A stretch of 5,566 nt of DNA, from contig SKYL01000058.1 in the NCBI GenBank assembly GCA_007127935.1, positions 1 through 5,566 on the forward strand. Direction: 5' to 3'. A program made the position numbers and the translations under genes. The notes under the pieces were generated by a model. That model did not search any database and had not been told where the DNA came from. It was given only the letters and a program-made list of their open reading frames with translations. The first letter of the stretch is position 1. The number at the start of each line of letters is the position of its first letter. Positions 1-5,566 of the stretch are shown here, piece by piece. The DNA is from Halorhodospira sp. GTDB lineage: Bacteria > Pseudomonadota > Gammaproteobacteria > Nitrococcales > Halorhodospiraceae.

Positions 1-1413
1 GGCGCCGGTCCGGGGGGGTACTCGGCGGCGTTCCGGGCCGCCGATCTGGGGCTGAAGGTGGTCCTGGTGGAGCGCTACCCGGTGCTGGGCGGCGTCTGCC
101 TCAACGTCGGCTGTATCCCGTCCAAGGCGCTGCTCCATGCGGCCAAGGTGGTGGACGAGGCGGAGGCGTTCGCCGAGCGGGGGATCGTCTTCGACAAGCC
201 GAAGATCGACGTGCGGAAGCTTGCCGCGTGGAAGGAGAGCGTGGTCAAGCAGTTGACCACCGGCCTGGCGGGCTTGGCCAAGCAGCGCAAGGTGGAGGTG
301 GTCACCGGCGTCGGCGCGTTCATCGACCCGCACCACGTCACGGTCGCCGGCGACGGTGGCGAGCGCACCATCGGCTTCCGCCACTGCATCGTCGCCGCCG
401 GCTCGCGGCCGGTGGCGCCGCCGGGGCTCGATCTCGACGATCCGCGGGTGATGGACTCCACCGGCGCCCTGGCGTTGGAGGAGATCCCGGAGCGTCTGCT
501 GGTGGTGGGCGGCGGCATCATCGGGTTGGAGATGGCGTGCGTCTACGACGGGCTCGGCGCCAAGGTCACCGTGGTGGAGCTGGCCGACCGGCTGATGCCG
601 GGGGCCGACGCCGACCTGGTCAAGGTGCTGCGCAAGCGCCTCGACCGGCGCTACGAGGCGATCCACCTCAAGACCAAGGTCACCGGCGTCAAGGCCAACA
701 AGAAGTCGCTCATCGTCACCATGGAGGGCGAGGGGGCGCCGGAGTCCGATCGCTTCGACCGCATCCTGGTGGCCGTGGGACGGCGGCCCAACAGCGACGG
801 GATCGGCGTCGAGGCGGCGGGTCTGACCCCGGGGCCGGACGGCTGCCTGCCGGTCGACGAGTTCATGCGCACCGCGGTGCCGCACATCCACGCCATCGGC
901 GACATCGCCGGCCAGCCGATGCTCGCCCACAAGGCGGTCCACGAGGGCAAGATCGCCGCCGAGGTCATCGCCGGCGAGAAGAGCGCCTGGGACGCCCGCG
1001 CCGTTCCGTCGGTGGCCTACACCGACCCGGAGGTGGCGTGGGTCGGTGTGACCGAGGAGCAGGCCAAGGCCGACGGCATCGCCTATGACAAGGGGGTCTT
1101 TCCGTGGGCGGCCAACGGGCGCGCCCTCTCCCTGGACGCCGCCGACGGCGTCTCCAAGGTCCTCTTCGACGCGGAGAGCGGCCGGGTGATCGGCGGCGGC
1201 ATCGTCGGCCCCGGCGCCGGTGATCTCATCTCCGAGGTCGCCCTGGCGTTGGAGATGGGCGCCGACGCCCACGACATCGGCCTCACCGTCCACCCCCACC
1301 CGACCCTGTCGGAGACGGTGGCGATGGCCGCCGAGGCGGCGGCGGGGACGCTGACCGATCTGCCGCCGCCGCGGAAGCGGAGCGGGTCGGCGTCCCCTCG
1401 CCGTCAGGGGTGA
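1..1413 (+). CDS. lpdA: Dihydrolipoyl dehydrogenase (E3 of 2-oxo acid dehydrogenase complexes), 5'-partial
   Basis: This cytoplasmic flavoenzyme reoxidises the dihydrolipoyl groups of pyruvate or 2-oxoglutarate dehydrogenase, passing electrons through a disulfide and FAD to NAD+. The reading frame is open from base 1, so a GTG at 58 is internal and not the start. The visible part begins with the FAD dinucleotide motif GAGPGGYSAA. It continues with the redox disulfide CLNVGC (visible residues 33 and 38), the NAD-binding GGGIIGLE near 508-531, the second FAD motif AIGDIAGQPMLAH near 892-930, and the catalytic HPHPTLSE (His at 1297-1299, Glu at 1312-1314). Adding 12 residues makes these match E. 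coli LpdA Cys45, Cys50 and His445 as I recall them, so only about 12 residues are missing. The usual HAHPT reads HPHPT here. The C-terminus (TDLPPPRKR plus about ten residues) is of normal length. The last 131 bp overlap the convergent kinase gene. The E1 and E2 genes, if linked, lie to the left of the window. Confidence 0.96.
   Translation, partial: GAGPGGYSAAFRAADLGLKVVLVERYPVLGGVCLNVGCIPSKALLHAAKVVDEAEAFAERGIVFDKPKIDVRKLAAWKESVVKQLTTGLAGLAKQRKVEVVTGVGAFIDPHHVTVAGDGGERTIGFRHCIVAAGSRPVAPPGLDLDDPRVMDSTGALALEEIPERLLVVGGGIIGLEMACVYDGLGAKVTVVELADRLMPGADADLVKVLRKRLDRRYEAIHLKTKVTGVKANKKSLIVTMEGEGAPESDRFDRILVAVGRRPNSDGIGVEAAGLTPGPDGCLPVDEFMRTAVPHIHAIGDIAGQPMLAHKAVHEGKIAAEVIAGEKSAWDARAVPSVAYTDPEVAWVGVTEEQAKADGIAYDKGVFPWAANGRALSLDAADGVSKVLFDAESGRVIGGGIVGPGAGDLISEVALALEMGADAHDIGLTVHPHPTLSETVAMAAEAAAGTLTDLPPPRKRSGSASPRRQG
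1283..1413. other. Convergent 3' overlap of lpdA and the kinase gene (131 bp)
   Basis: Both genes are open through this stretch in opposite directions. The kinase stop (TGA, complement of 1283-1285) lies inside lpdA, just before the codons for the catalytic HPHPTLSE. The lpdA stop is at 1411-1413, exactly where the conserved HPt domain of the kinase ends. I see no hairpin with a T-run here that would separate the two transcripts, so they probably form antisense pairs. Confidence 0.85.
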
Positions 1414-4400
1414 AGTGCCGCCGCAGTGAGGAGATGAGTGGGGTCATCGCCTCGGCCAGGGCGTCGAGGGCGGCCTTGGCGTCGTCGTTCCGGCAGACCC
1501 CGCACGCCCTCTCCAACGCCTGCGCGGGGGCGATCAGTGCGGTGGCGCCCAGGGTGGCGGCCAAGCCCTCGACGGTATGCGCCAACCGCTCCGCCTCGAC
1601 CCACTCTCCCCGGTCCACCATGGCGCGCAGCACCTGAACGTCGTCGCCGTGATCCGCGGTGAATCCGGCCAGTAAGCACAGGTAGAGCTTTCTCTTGTTG
1701 CGGGTACGGCGCAGTCCGGTTGCCGTGTCGAGACCGTCGATCTCCGGCAGCGGCGGCGTCTCTTCGGCTTCGTTCGGTTGCTCTTCGGGGGCGGGTGTAT
1801 GGCTGGCGCGGCGGTAGTGGCGTGCCAGCACCGCGAACAGTTGGTCCGGATCGATCGGCTTGGCGACGTGGCCGTTCATGCCGAGACCGAGACAGCGTTC
1901 GCGTTCCTCGGGCAGGACGTTGGCGGTCATGGCGATGATCGGCAGCGCGGAAAAGCGTTCATCGGCCCGCAGCCGCCGGGTCGCCTCGAAGCCGTCGAGC
2001 ACCGGCATCCTCAGGTCCATGCAGACGAGGTGGAAGTGGTCCGGGGGCCGTGCGGCAAGCCGGTCGAGCGCCTCCCGGCCATCGCTGGCCACCTCGACCT
2101 CGATGCCGCGGCCAGCCATCACTTCCACCGCCAATTGCTGATTGATCTGGTTGTCCTCCACCAGTAGCACCCGCATCCCGGCAAGGGAGGTCTCCCGCTC
2201 TCCCTGGTCATCCCCGCTCGCCTCGCCGCTCTCTCCGGCCACGGCACCGAGTAGGCGGCGCAGGTCGGCGGGCAAGGCCGGCTTGGTCAGAACGTGAGAC
2301 GCCCCAAGCCGGGTGGCGGTGTCGTAGACCTCATGGGAGTCGTAGGCGGAGACGACCACCGGCAGGGGAGGACGGTCCCAATCGTGTTCCTTCATCGCCC
2401 GCAGTACCTCGCCGCCGCTCATCTCCGGCATTACCCAGTCCAACAGGAGCAGGTCGTAAGGGCGGCCGGCGCGATGCATCCGCGCCATCTCGGCGAGGGC
2501 TTCACGACCGTTGTAGGCGTGGTTGACCGCTCCCCCGGGGGCGATTCCTACTCCCAGCGCCAGGAGCAGAGCGGTCATCGTGGCCACCGCCTCCGGGCGA
2601 TCATCCACCACCAGTACGCGCAACCGTTCGCTCTCGGGCAGCGGGGCGGTGCCCGCCGAAGCAGCGGTCTCGGCCCGCGAGAAGCGTGCGGTAAACCGGA
2701 AGATTGAGCCTTCTCCGGGTACGCTCTCGGCCCAGATCCGCCCGCCCATCAGCTCGACCAGCTTCTTGGAGATTGCCAGGCCCAGGCCAGTCCCGCCGTA
2801 CTTGCGGGTGATCGACTCATCGGCCTGGGTGAATTGCCGGAAGAGCCGGTCGACCTGTTCCGGCGTCATGCCGATGCCGGTGTCGCGCACCGTAAAGCGC
2901 AGTATCACCTCGGTGGCCGATCGGGTCTCGATGTCGATGGTCAAGCGCACGTACCCCTGGTGCGTGAACTTGAAGGCGTTGGAAAGCAGGTTGGTGATGA
3001 CCTGCCCCAGGCGCAGGGGGTCACCGTAGAGGGTGCCGCCGTCGCCGAGCAGTGCCGGGTCGGTGAAATCGACGAGCAGCTCTACCTCCTTCTCCCCGGC
3101 CCGCTGACGCAGCAGGGAGAGCGAGTGGGCTACGATCTCCTCGAGCCGGAAGCGGGTCTTCTCCAGTTCGATCTTGCCCGCCTCGACTTTGGAGAGGTCG
3201 AGGATGTCATTGATGATGCCGAGCAGGGACTTGGCGGCGTGGTGGGCCTTTTCGACGTAGTCGCGCTGGCGAGCCGTCAACCCGGATCCAAGTGCCAGGT
3301 GGGTCATGCCGATGATCGCGTTCATCGGCGTGCGGATCTCGTGGCTCATGTTGGCTAGAAAGTCGCTCTTGGCGCGAGTGGCGGTCTCGGCTTCGGCCTT
3401 GGCCTTGTGCAGCCTCTCTTCCGCGCGCTTGCGGTCGCCGATATCGCGCAGGACCGCGTGAATGACCCGGCGTTGGCCCAGGTAGATACGGGTCAGCAGG
3501 ACCTCCACCCAGATATCGCGGTCGTCGCGGCGCCGATGGACCCACTCAAAGCGGTTGGAGCCGTTGACGTAAGCGAGCCGCACCATCTCCCGCGCCTTGA
3601 CCGTCGAGGTCGCCCCGTCCGGTTGGAGTGGCGGTGACAATCGCTCGGGGTCGGTCCGCAACAGCTCTTCGCTGGAGTCGTAGCCAAGCAGGGTCGCCGC
3701 CGCGTCGTTGCCGTAGACGAAGCGCCCGCCGTCCAGCAGAAGCATTCCGTCGGCGCTCTGTTCGAAGAGCGCGTGCAATTCGCGGTGCTTTTGCGCTAAT
3801 TCGCGCCCGCTCCGAAGTGCCTGGCCATAGAGCCGGCCGATGGCGCCGACGGCGCCGGCGGCGGCCAGCGCCATGATGGCGAGGATCGACGCCATCCGGC
3901 GGACGGCGCCCGCCGCTTCCGCGCGCGCCTTGGCGGTACTGATGGTCACTCCTAGATACCCGGCCACATCGCCGGGTTCCCAGTGGGTGTGGCAGACGAT
4001 GCACGAGTCGTCGATGTCGATGCGGCGGAAGAGGTGGAGCCGATCTCCGTCGCGATCCATCACGGTGGCGACACCGTCGGCACCGAATTCCGCACGAGGG
4101 TCGATCAGGTAGTGGCAGTCGCCGCACGGCGTGTCGCCGACCGCGGTTACGTGGTCGCGTCCCCGGGGTGTTTCGTGGAGGTCGGTATGGTGCCAGTCGT
4201 TGCGCCAGTGCCGGCGGTCGAGATCGGGATTGATGAACTCGCCGGTGTCACCGCGGACGAAGGGGATGCCTACGGTGAACGCCCCTGATCGATACGTCAT
4301 CAACTCCTGGCGGGAGTAGAGGGCGGTTTCCACCACGCCGTCGAGCAGCGCGACGCTGTCCATCACCCGCTGAAAGGTTCGGGGCTGCCCTTTGGCGATG

Positions 4401-4600
4401 GAGTCGGCGGTCTGGTCGATGTAGGTATCGAGGACCCCCCGCCCGACCTCCACTGCCCGCTGTTCCGTCTCTCTGTCATAGTAGTGTTGCAGCGCCAGGA
4501 TGCCGGGCACGGCAATGCCGGCGAGCACCGCCAGCGCCGCCAGGGCGAAACCGGACGGGATGGAGAGGACGGAGGTTGTCAGTCTCGTGAGCAGGCGCAT
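1283..4600 (-). CDS. Hybrid sensor histidine kinase with periplasmic di-haem c domain, PAS, two receivers and HPt
   Basis: Inner-membrane phosphorelay kinase of about 1105 residues, numbered here from the ATG at 4600. Order: TM1 (15-37); periplasmic domain of about 195 residues with two haem c motifs, CGDCH (159-163) and CIVCH (200-204); TM2 (235-257); PAS (272-389); helical linker; HisKA with His420 in MSHEIRTPMN; HATPase with NLLSN (537-541), DTGIGM (573-578) and GGTGLGLAI (602-610); REC1 with Asp721, Ser751, Lys773; REC2 with Asp862, Thr892, Lys914; HPt with His1008. All kinase and receiver residues are intact. The HPt motif is HTVEG, with Glu in place of the usual Lys, and a CGVC lies at 1033-1036. 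The last 42 residues (Pro, Ser, Gly, Ala and Arg rich) are antisense to lpdA. A GTG at 4669 would add 23 residues, but those codons have about half G or C in third position against roughly 90 percent downstream, so the ATG is preferred. There is no DNA-binding domain, so a separate response regulator must act. Ligand unknown; haem implies O2, NO, CO or redox. Confidence 0.92.
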   Translation of the reverse strand: MRLLTRLTTSVLSIPSGFALAALAVLAGIAVPGILALQHYYDRETEQRAVEVGRGVLDTYIDQTADSIAKGQPRTFQRVMDSVALLDGVVETALYSRQELMTYRSGAFTVGIPFVRGDTGEFINPDLDRRHWRNDWHHTDLHETPRGRDHVTAVGDTPCGDCHYLIDPRAEFGADGVATVMDRDGDRLHLFRRIDIDDSCIVCHTHWEPGDVAGYLGVTISTAKARAEAAGAVRRMASILAIMALAAAGAVGAIGRLYGQALRSGRELAQKHRELHALFEQSADGMLLLDGGRFVYGNDAAATLLGYDSSEELLRTDPERLSPPLQPDGATSTVKAREMVRLAYVNGSNRFEWVHRRRDDRDIWVEVLLTRIYLGQRRVIHAVLRDIGDRKRAEERLHKAKAEAETATRAKSDFLANMSHEIRTPMNAIIGMTHLALGSGLTARQRDYVEKAHHAAKSLLGIINDILDLSKVEAGKIELEKTRFRLEEIVAHSLSLLRQRAGEKEVELLVDFTDPALLGDGGTLYGDPLRLGQVITNLLSNAFKFTHQGYVRLTIDIETRSATEVILRFTVRDTGIGMTPEQVDRLFRQFTQADESITRKYGGTGLGLAISKKLVELMGGRIWAESVPGEGSIFRFTARFSRAETAASAGTAPLPESERLRVLVVDDRPEAVATMTALLLALGVGIAPGGAVNHAYNGREALAEMARMHRAGRPYDLLLLDWVMPEMSGGEVLRAMKEHDWDRPPLPVVVSAYDSHEVYDTATRLGASHVLTKPALPADLRRLLGAVAGESGEASGDDQGERETSLAGMRVLLVEDNQINQQLAVEVMAGRGIEVEVASDGREALDRLAARPPDHFHLVCMDLRMPVLDGFEATRRLRADERFSALPIIAMTANVLPEERERCLGLGMNGHVAKPIDPDQLFAVLARHYRRASHTPAPEEQPNEAEETPPLPEIDGLDTATGLRRTRNKRKLYLCLLAGFTADHGDDVQVLRAMVDRGEWVEAERLAHTVEGLAATLGATALIAPAQALERACGVCRNDDAKAALDALAEAMTPLISSLRRHFTPDGEGTPTRSASAAAADRSASPPPPRRPSPPSPTGSGGGGR

Positions 4601-4607
4601 CCTTAGA

Positions 4608-4614
4608 AACCTTG
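4608..4614 (-). promoter_or_regulatory. Ribosome binding site favouring the ATG start of the kinase at 4600
   Basis: On the minus strand CAAGG lies 9 nt before the ATG at 4600-4598. A competing site, AGGA, lies 6 nt before a GTG at 4669 and is equally well spaced. The Shine-Dalgarno signals alone therefore do not decide the start. The drop in third-position GC between 4669 and 4600, with several codons that are rare for this window (CTA, AGG, TCA, TTT), tips the choice to 4600. Confidence 0.5.
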
Positions 4615-4675
4615 AAACATCTTCCTGGGGCCGTGCATTGGGGCGCTGCTGATCTCCGCTAGGGTACACTGTCTG

Positions 4676-4691
4676 TCCTGAGTAATCCTGA
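4676..4691. repeat. Direct repeat TCCTGA-N4-TCCTGA, 10-bp period (possible operator)
   Basis: Two identical hexamers start at 4676 and 4686, one helical turn apart. They occupy the position expected of a -35 element for the TATAAT at 4706-4711, which otherwise has no recognisable -35. Phased direct repeats of this kind are typical of OmpR/PhoB-class response regulators. No regulator is encoded in the window, so the assignment as an operator is inference. Confidence 0.4.
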
Positions 4692-4705
4692 ACGGATCAT
4701 GCATC

Positions 4706-4711
4706 TATAAT
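4706..4711 (+). promoter_or_regulatory. Candidate -10 box (TATAAT) for ubiU
   Basis: A perfect sigma-70 -10 hexamer sits in the AT-rich part of the divergent intergenic region, 139 bp before the ubiU ATG. No TTGACA-like hexamer is found 16-18 bp upstream and there is no extended TGn, so the promoter, if real, would need an activator. The predicted leader would be about 130 nt. On the opposite strand the overlapping TATAGA (4704-4709) is a weaker candidate for the kinase gene, also without a -35. Confidence 0.4.
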
Positions 4712-4726
4712 TGTTTCACCCATCGC

Positions 4727-4759
4727 CGGTGGAGTATCCTTCGCCGAGCAACGCCACCG
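4727..4759 (+). repeat. Inverted repeat CGGTGG / CCACCG in the ubiU leader
   Basis: CGGTGG (4727-4732) can pair with CCACCG (4754-4759) across a 21-nt loop. The same CGGTG could instead pair with CACCG at 4774-4778, inside the loop of the next stem-loop, so alternative folds are possible. The arms are short and the loop long, so chance is a real possibility. Confidence 0.25.
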
Positions 4760-4766
4760 ATTGGCA

Positions 4767-4788
4767 AGGGGGGCACCGCGGCCCCCTT
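4767..4788 (+). repeat. GC-rich stem-loop in the ubiU leader
   Basis: GGGGGC (4769-4774) pairs with GCCCCC (4781-4786) around the six-base loop ACCGCG, extended by one G-U and one A-T pair. It ends about 62 nt before the ubiU start. No T-run follows, so it is not a standard intrinsic terminator. It might shape the leader RNA, or be the end of an upstream-acting element. Confidence 0.45.
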
Positions 4789-4838
4789 CGCACCCGGAAG
4801 GTTCTCGATAGCTATGCCGGCGCCCGCGGGGCGCTTCC

Positions 4839-4844
4839 GGAGGT
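4839..4844 (+). promoter_or_regulatory. Strong ribosome binding site of ubiU
   Basis: GGAGGT, a near-perfect Shine-Dalgarno sequence, lies 6 nt before the ATG at 4851. This fixes the start and excludes the ATG at 4814, which has no such site and runs in another frame. Confidence 0.85.
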
Positions 4845-4850
4845 CGATCC

Positions 4851-5566
4851 ATGGAGCTTCTCTGCCCAGCGGGCAATCTGCAGGCCCTAAAGAGCGCCGT
4901 CGATCACGGCGCGGATGCCGTCTATATCGGCTTTCGCGACGGCACCAACGCGCGCGAGTTTCCGGGGCTGAATTTCACCGACGCCCGCGCCCGGGAGGGC
5001 ATCGCCTACGCCCATGAGCGTGGCGCGAAGGTGTTGGTGGCGCTGAACACCTACGTGCAGGCCGGCGGCTGGTCGCGCTGGCAGGCCGCCGTGGACCGCT
5101 CCGCCGAGTTCGGCGTCGACGCCATCATCCTCGGCGATCCGGGCCTGCTGGAGTACGCCGCCGAGCGGTGGCCCGACCTCGACCGCCACCTCTCGGTGCA
5201 GGCGTCGGCCACGACACCCGAGGCTCTCGCCTTCTACCACAAGAACTTCGGCATCGCCCGGGCGGTGCTGCCGCGCGTGCTCTCCATCCGCCAGGTGGAG
5301 GCGATCGCCGCCGAGAGCCCGGTCGACCTGGAGGTCTTCGGCTTCGGCTCGCTCTGCGTCATGGCCGAGGGGCGGTGCATGCTCTCATCGTTCACCACCG
5401 GCCAGTCGCCCAACACGGTGGGCGTCTGCTCGCCGGCGTGGGCGGTGCGCTGGGATGAGGTGCCGGAGGGGCGGGAGGCGCGCCTGGGCGGGGTGCTCAT
5501 CGACCGCTTCGCCCCGGATGAGTTCGCCGGCTACCCGACCCTGTGCAAGGGCCGCTTCGACGTGGA
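4851..5566 (+). CDS. ubiU: UbiU, O2-independent ubiquinone biosynthesis protein (peptidase U32 family), 3'-partial
   Basis: UbiU works with UbiV, and the lipid-binding UbiT, to hydroxylate the ubiquinone ring without O2. E. coli and other proteobacteria use this cytoplasmic system to make ubiquinone anaerobically. The frame is open for 238 complete codons to the right edge; the E. coli protein has about 331 residues, so roughly 90 are missing. The start MELLCPAGNL, the segment ADAVYIG, the RHLSVQASAT block and the U32 signature (EVFGFGSLC then EGRCMLSS) are all present. Cys169, Cys176, Cys193 and Cys232 fall at the same numbers as the four [4Fe-4S] ligands of E. coli UbiU, as recalled from the literature. 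Despite the family name no protease activity is implied. Other U32 members (TrhP, RlhA) are RNA hydroxylation proteins, but the close N-terminal match favours UbiU. The gene runs divergently from the haem c kinase; ubiV would be expected downstream, beyond the window. Confidence 0.93.
   Translation, partial: MELLCPAGNLQALKSAVDHGADAVYIGFRDGTNAREFPGLNFTDARAREGIAYAHERGAKVLVALNTYVQAGGWSRWQAAVDRSAEFGVDAIILGDPGLLEYAAERWPDLDRHLSVQASATTPEALAFYHKNFGIARAVLPRVLSIRQVEAIAAESPVDLEVFGFGSLCVMAEGRCMLSSFTTGQSPNTVGVCSPAWAVRWDEVPEGREARLGGVLIDRFAPDEFAGYPTLCKGRFDV

Noticed and set aside
228..1088. Long + strand open frame inside lpdA in another frame
   Set aside because: It is rich in Arg, Gly and Ala with no recognisable domain and lies wholly inside the well-supported lpdA, as expected of a shadow frame in GC-rich DNA.
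1404..1679. Separate - strand open frame of 91 codons under the HPt domain
   Set aside because: It is a shifted reading of the HPt region. The kinase frame carries the conserved HPt pattern up to LRRHF, so this is a shadow, of interest only because its stop marks where a shifted kinase frame would end.
4601..4669. N-terminal extension of the kinase from a GTG at 4669
   Set aside because: An AGGA is well placed, but third-position GC is far below that of the gene body and the 23 residues show no feature. Kept only as an alternative start.
4767..4792. Stem-loop as a rho-independent terminator
   Set aside because: The stem is strong, but the following bases (CGCACC) have no T-run and no + strand gene ends just upstream.
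4670..4850. Fnr-type site (TTGAT-N4-ATCAA) expected before an anaerobic gene
   Set aside because: No sequence close to this palindrome was found by eye in the intergenic region.
4814..5017. Small + strand open frame starting before ubiU
   Set aside because: It overlaps the ubiU start in another frame, lacks a ribosome binding site and has an Arg/Ser-rich composition. The GGAGGT at 4839 clearly serves the ATG at 4851.
4851..5566. Annotation as a secreted collagenase-like protease
   Set aside because: U32 proteins are often named this way, but there is no signal peptide, and the N-terminus and four-Cys pattern match UbiU, an Fe-S protein of ubiquinone synthesis.

Overview
The window holds parts of three genes from a GC-rich proteobacterium. 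The dihydrolipoyl dehydrogenase and UbiU sequences both resemble their Escherichia coli counterparts closely, as recalled without a search, so a gammaproteobacterium or a near relative is most likely. GC falls clearly only in the stretch around 4600-4720, between the divergent genes. I see no RNA genes, mobile elements or CRISPR repeats.

Layout. (1) 1-1413, + strand: dihydrolipoyl dehydrogenase (lpdA type), lacking only about the first 12 residues at the left edge. (2) 1283-4600, - strand: a large membrane-bound hybrid sensor histidine kinase. Its order is TM, periplasmic domain with two haem c motifs (CxxCH), TM, PAS, HisKA, HATPase, REC, REC, HPt. It converges on lpdA and overlaps its 3' end by 131 bp. 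(3) 4601-4850: a divergent intergenic region with a TATAAT box, a phased 10-bp direct repeat and a GC-rich stem-loop. (4) 4851-5566, + strand: the first 238 codons of ubiU, a U32-family [4Fe-4S] protein of O2-independent ubiquinone synthesis, cut off by the right edge.

How it may fit together. The kinase should read a redox or gas signal outside the inner membrane through covalent haem c and pass phosphate through a His-Asp-His-type relay in the cytoplasm. It has no DNA-binding output of its own, so a separate response regulator must exist outside the window. Its divergent neighbour, ubiU, makes ubiquinone when O2 is absent, so a link between periplasmic redox sensing and anaerobic quinone supply is a reasonable but untested idea.

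The points most worth a second look are the di-haem sensor, the kinase tail read entirely from the antisense strand of lpdA, an atypical HPt site (HTVEG instead of HxxKG, with a nearby CxxC), and the arrangement of repeats and TATAAT upstream of ubiU.
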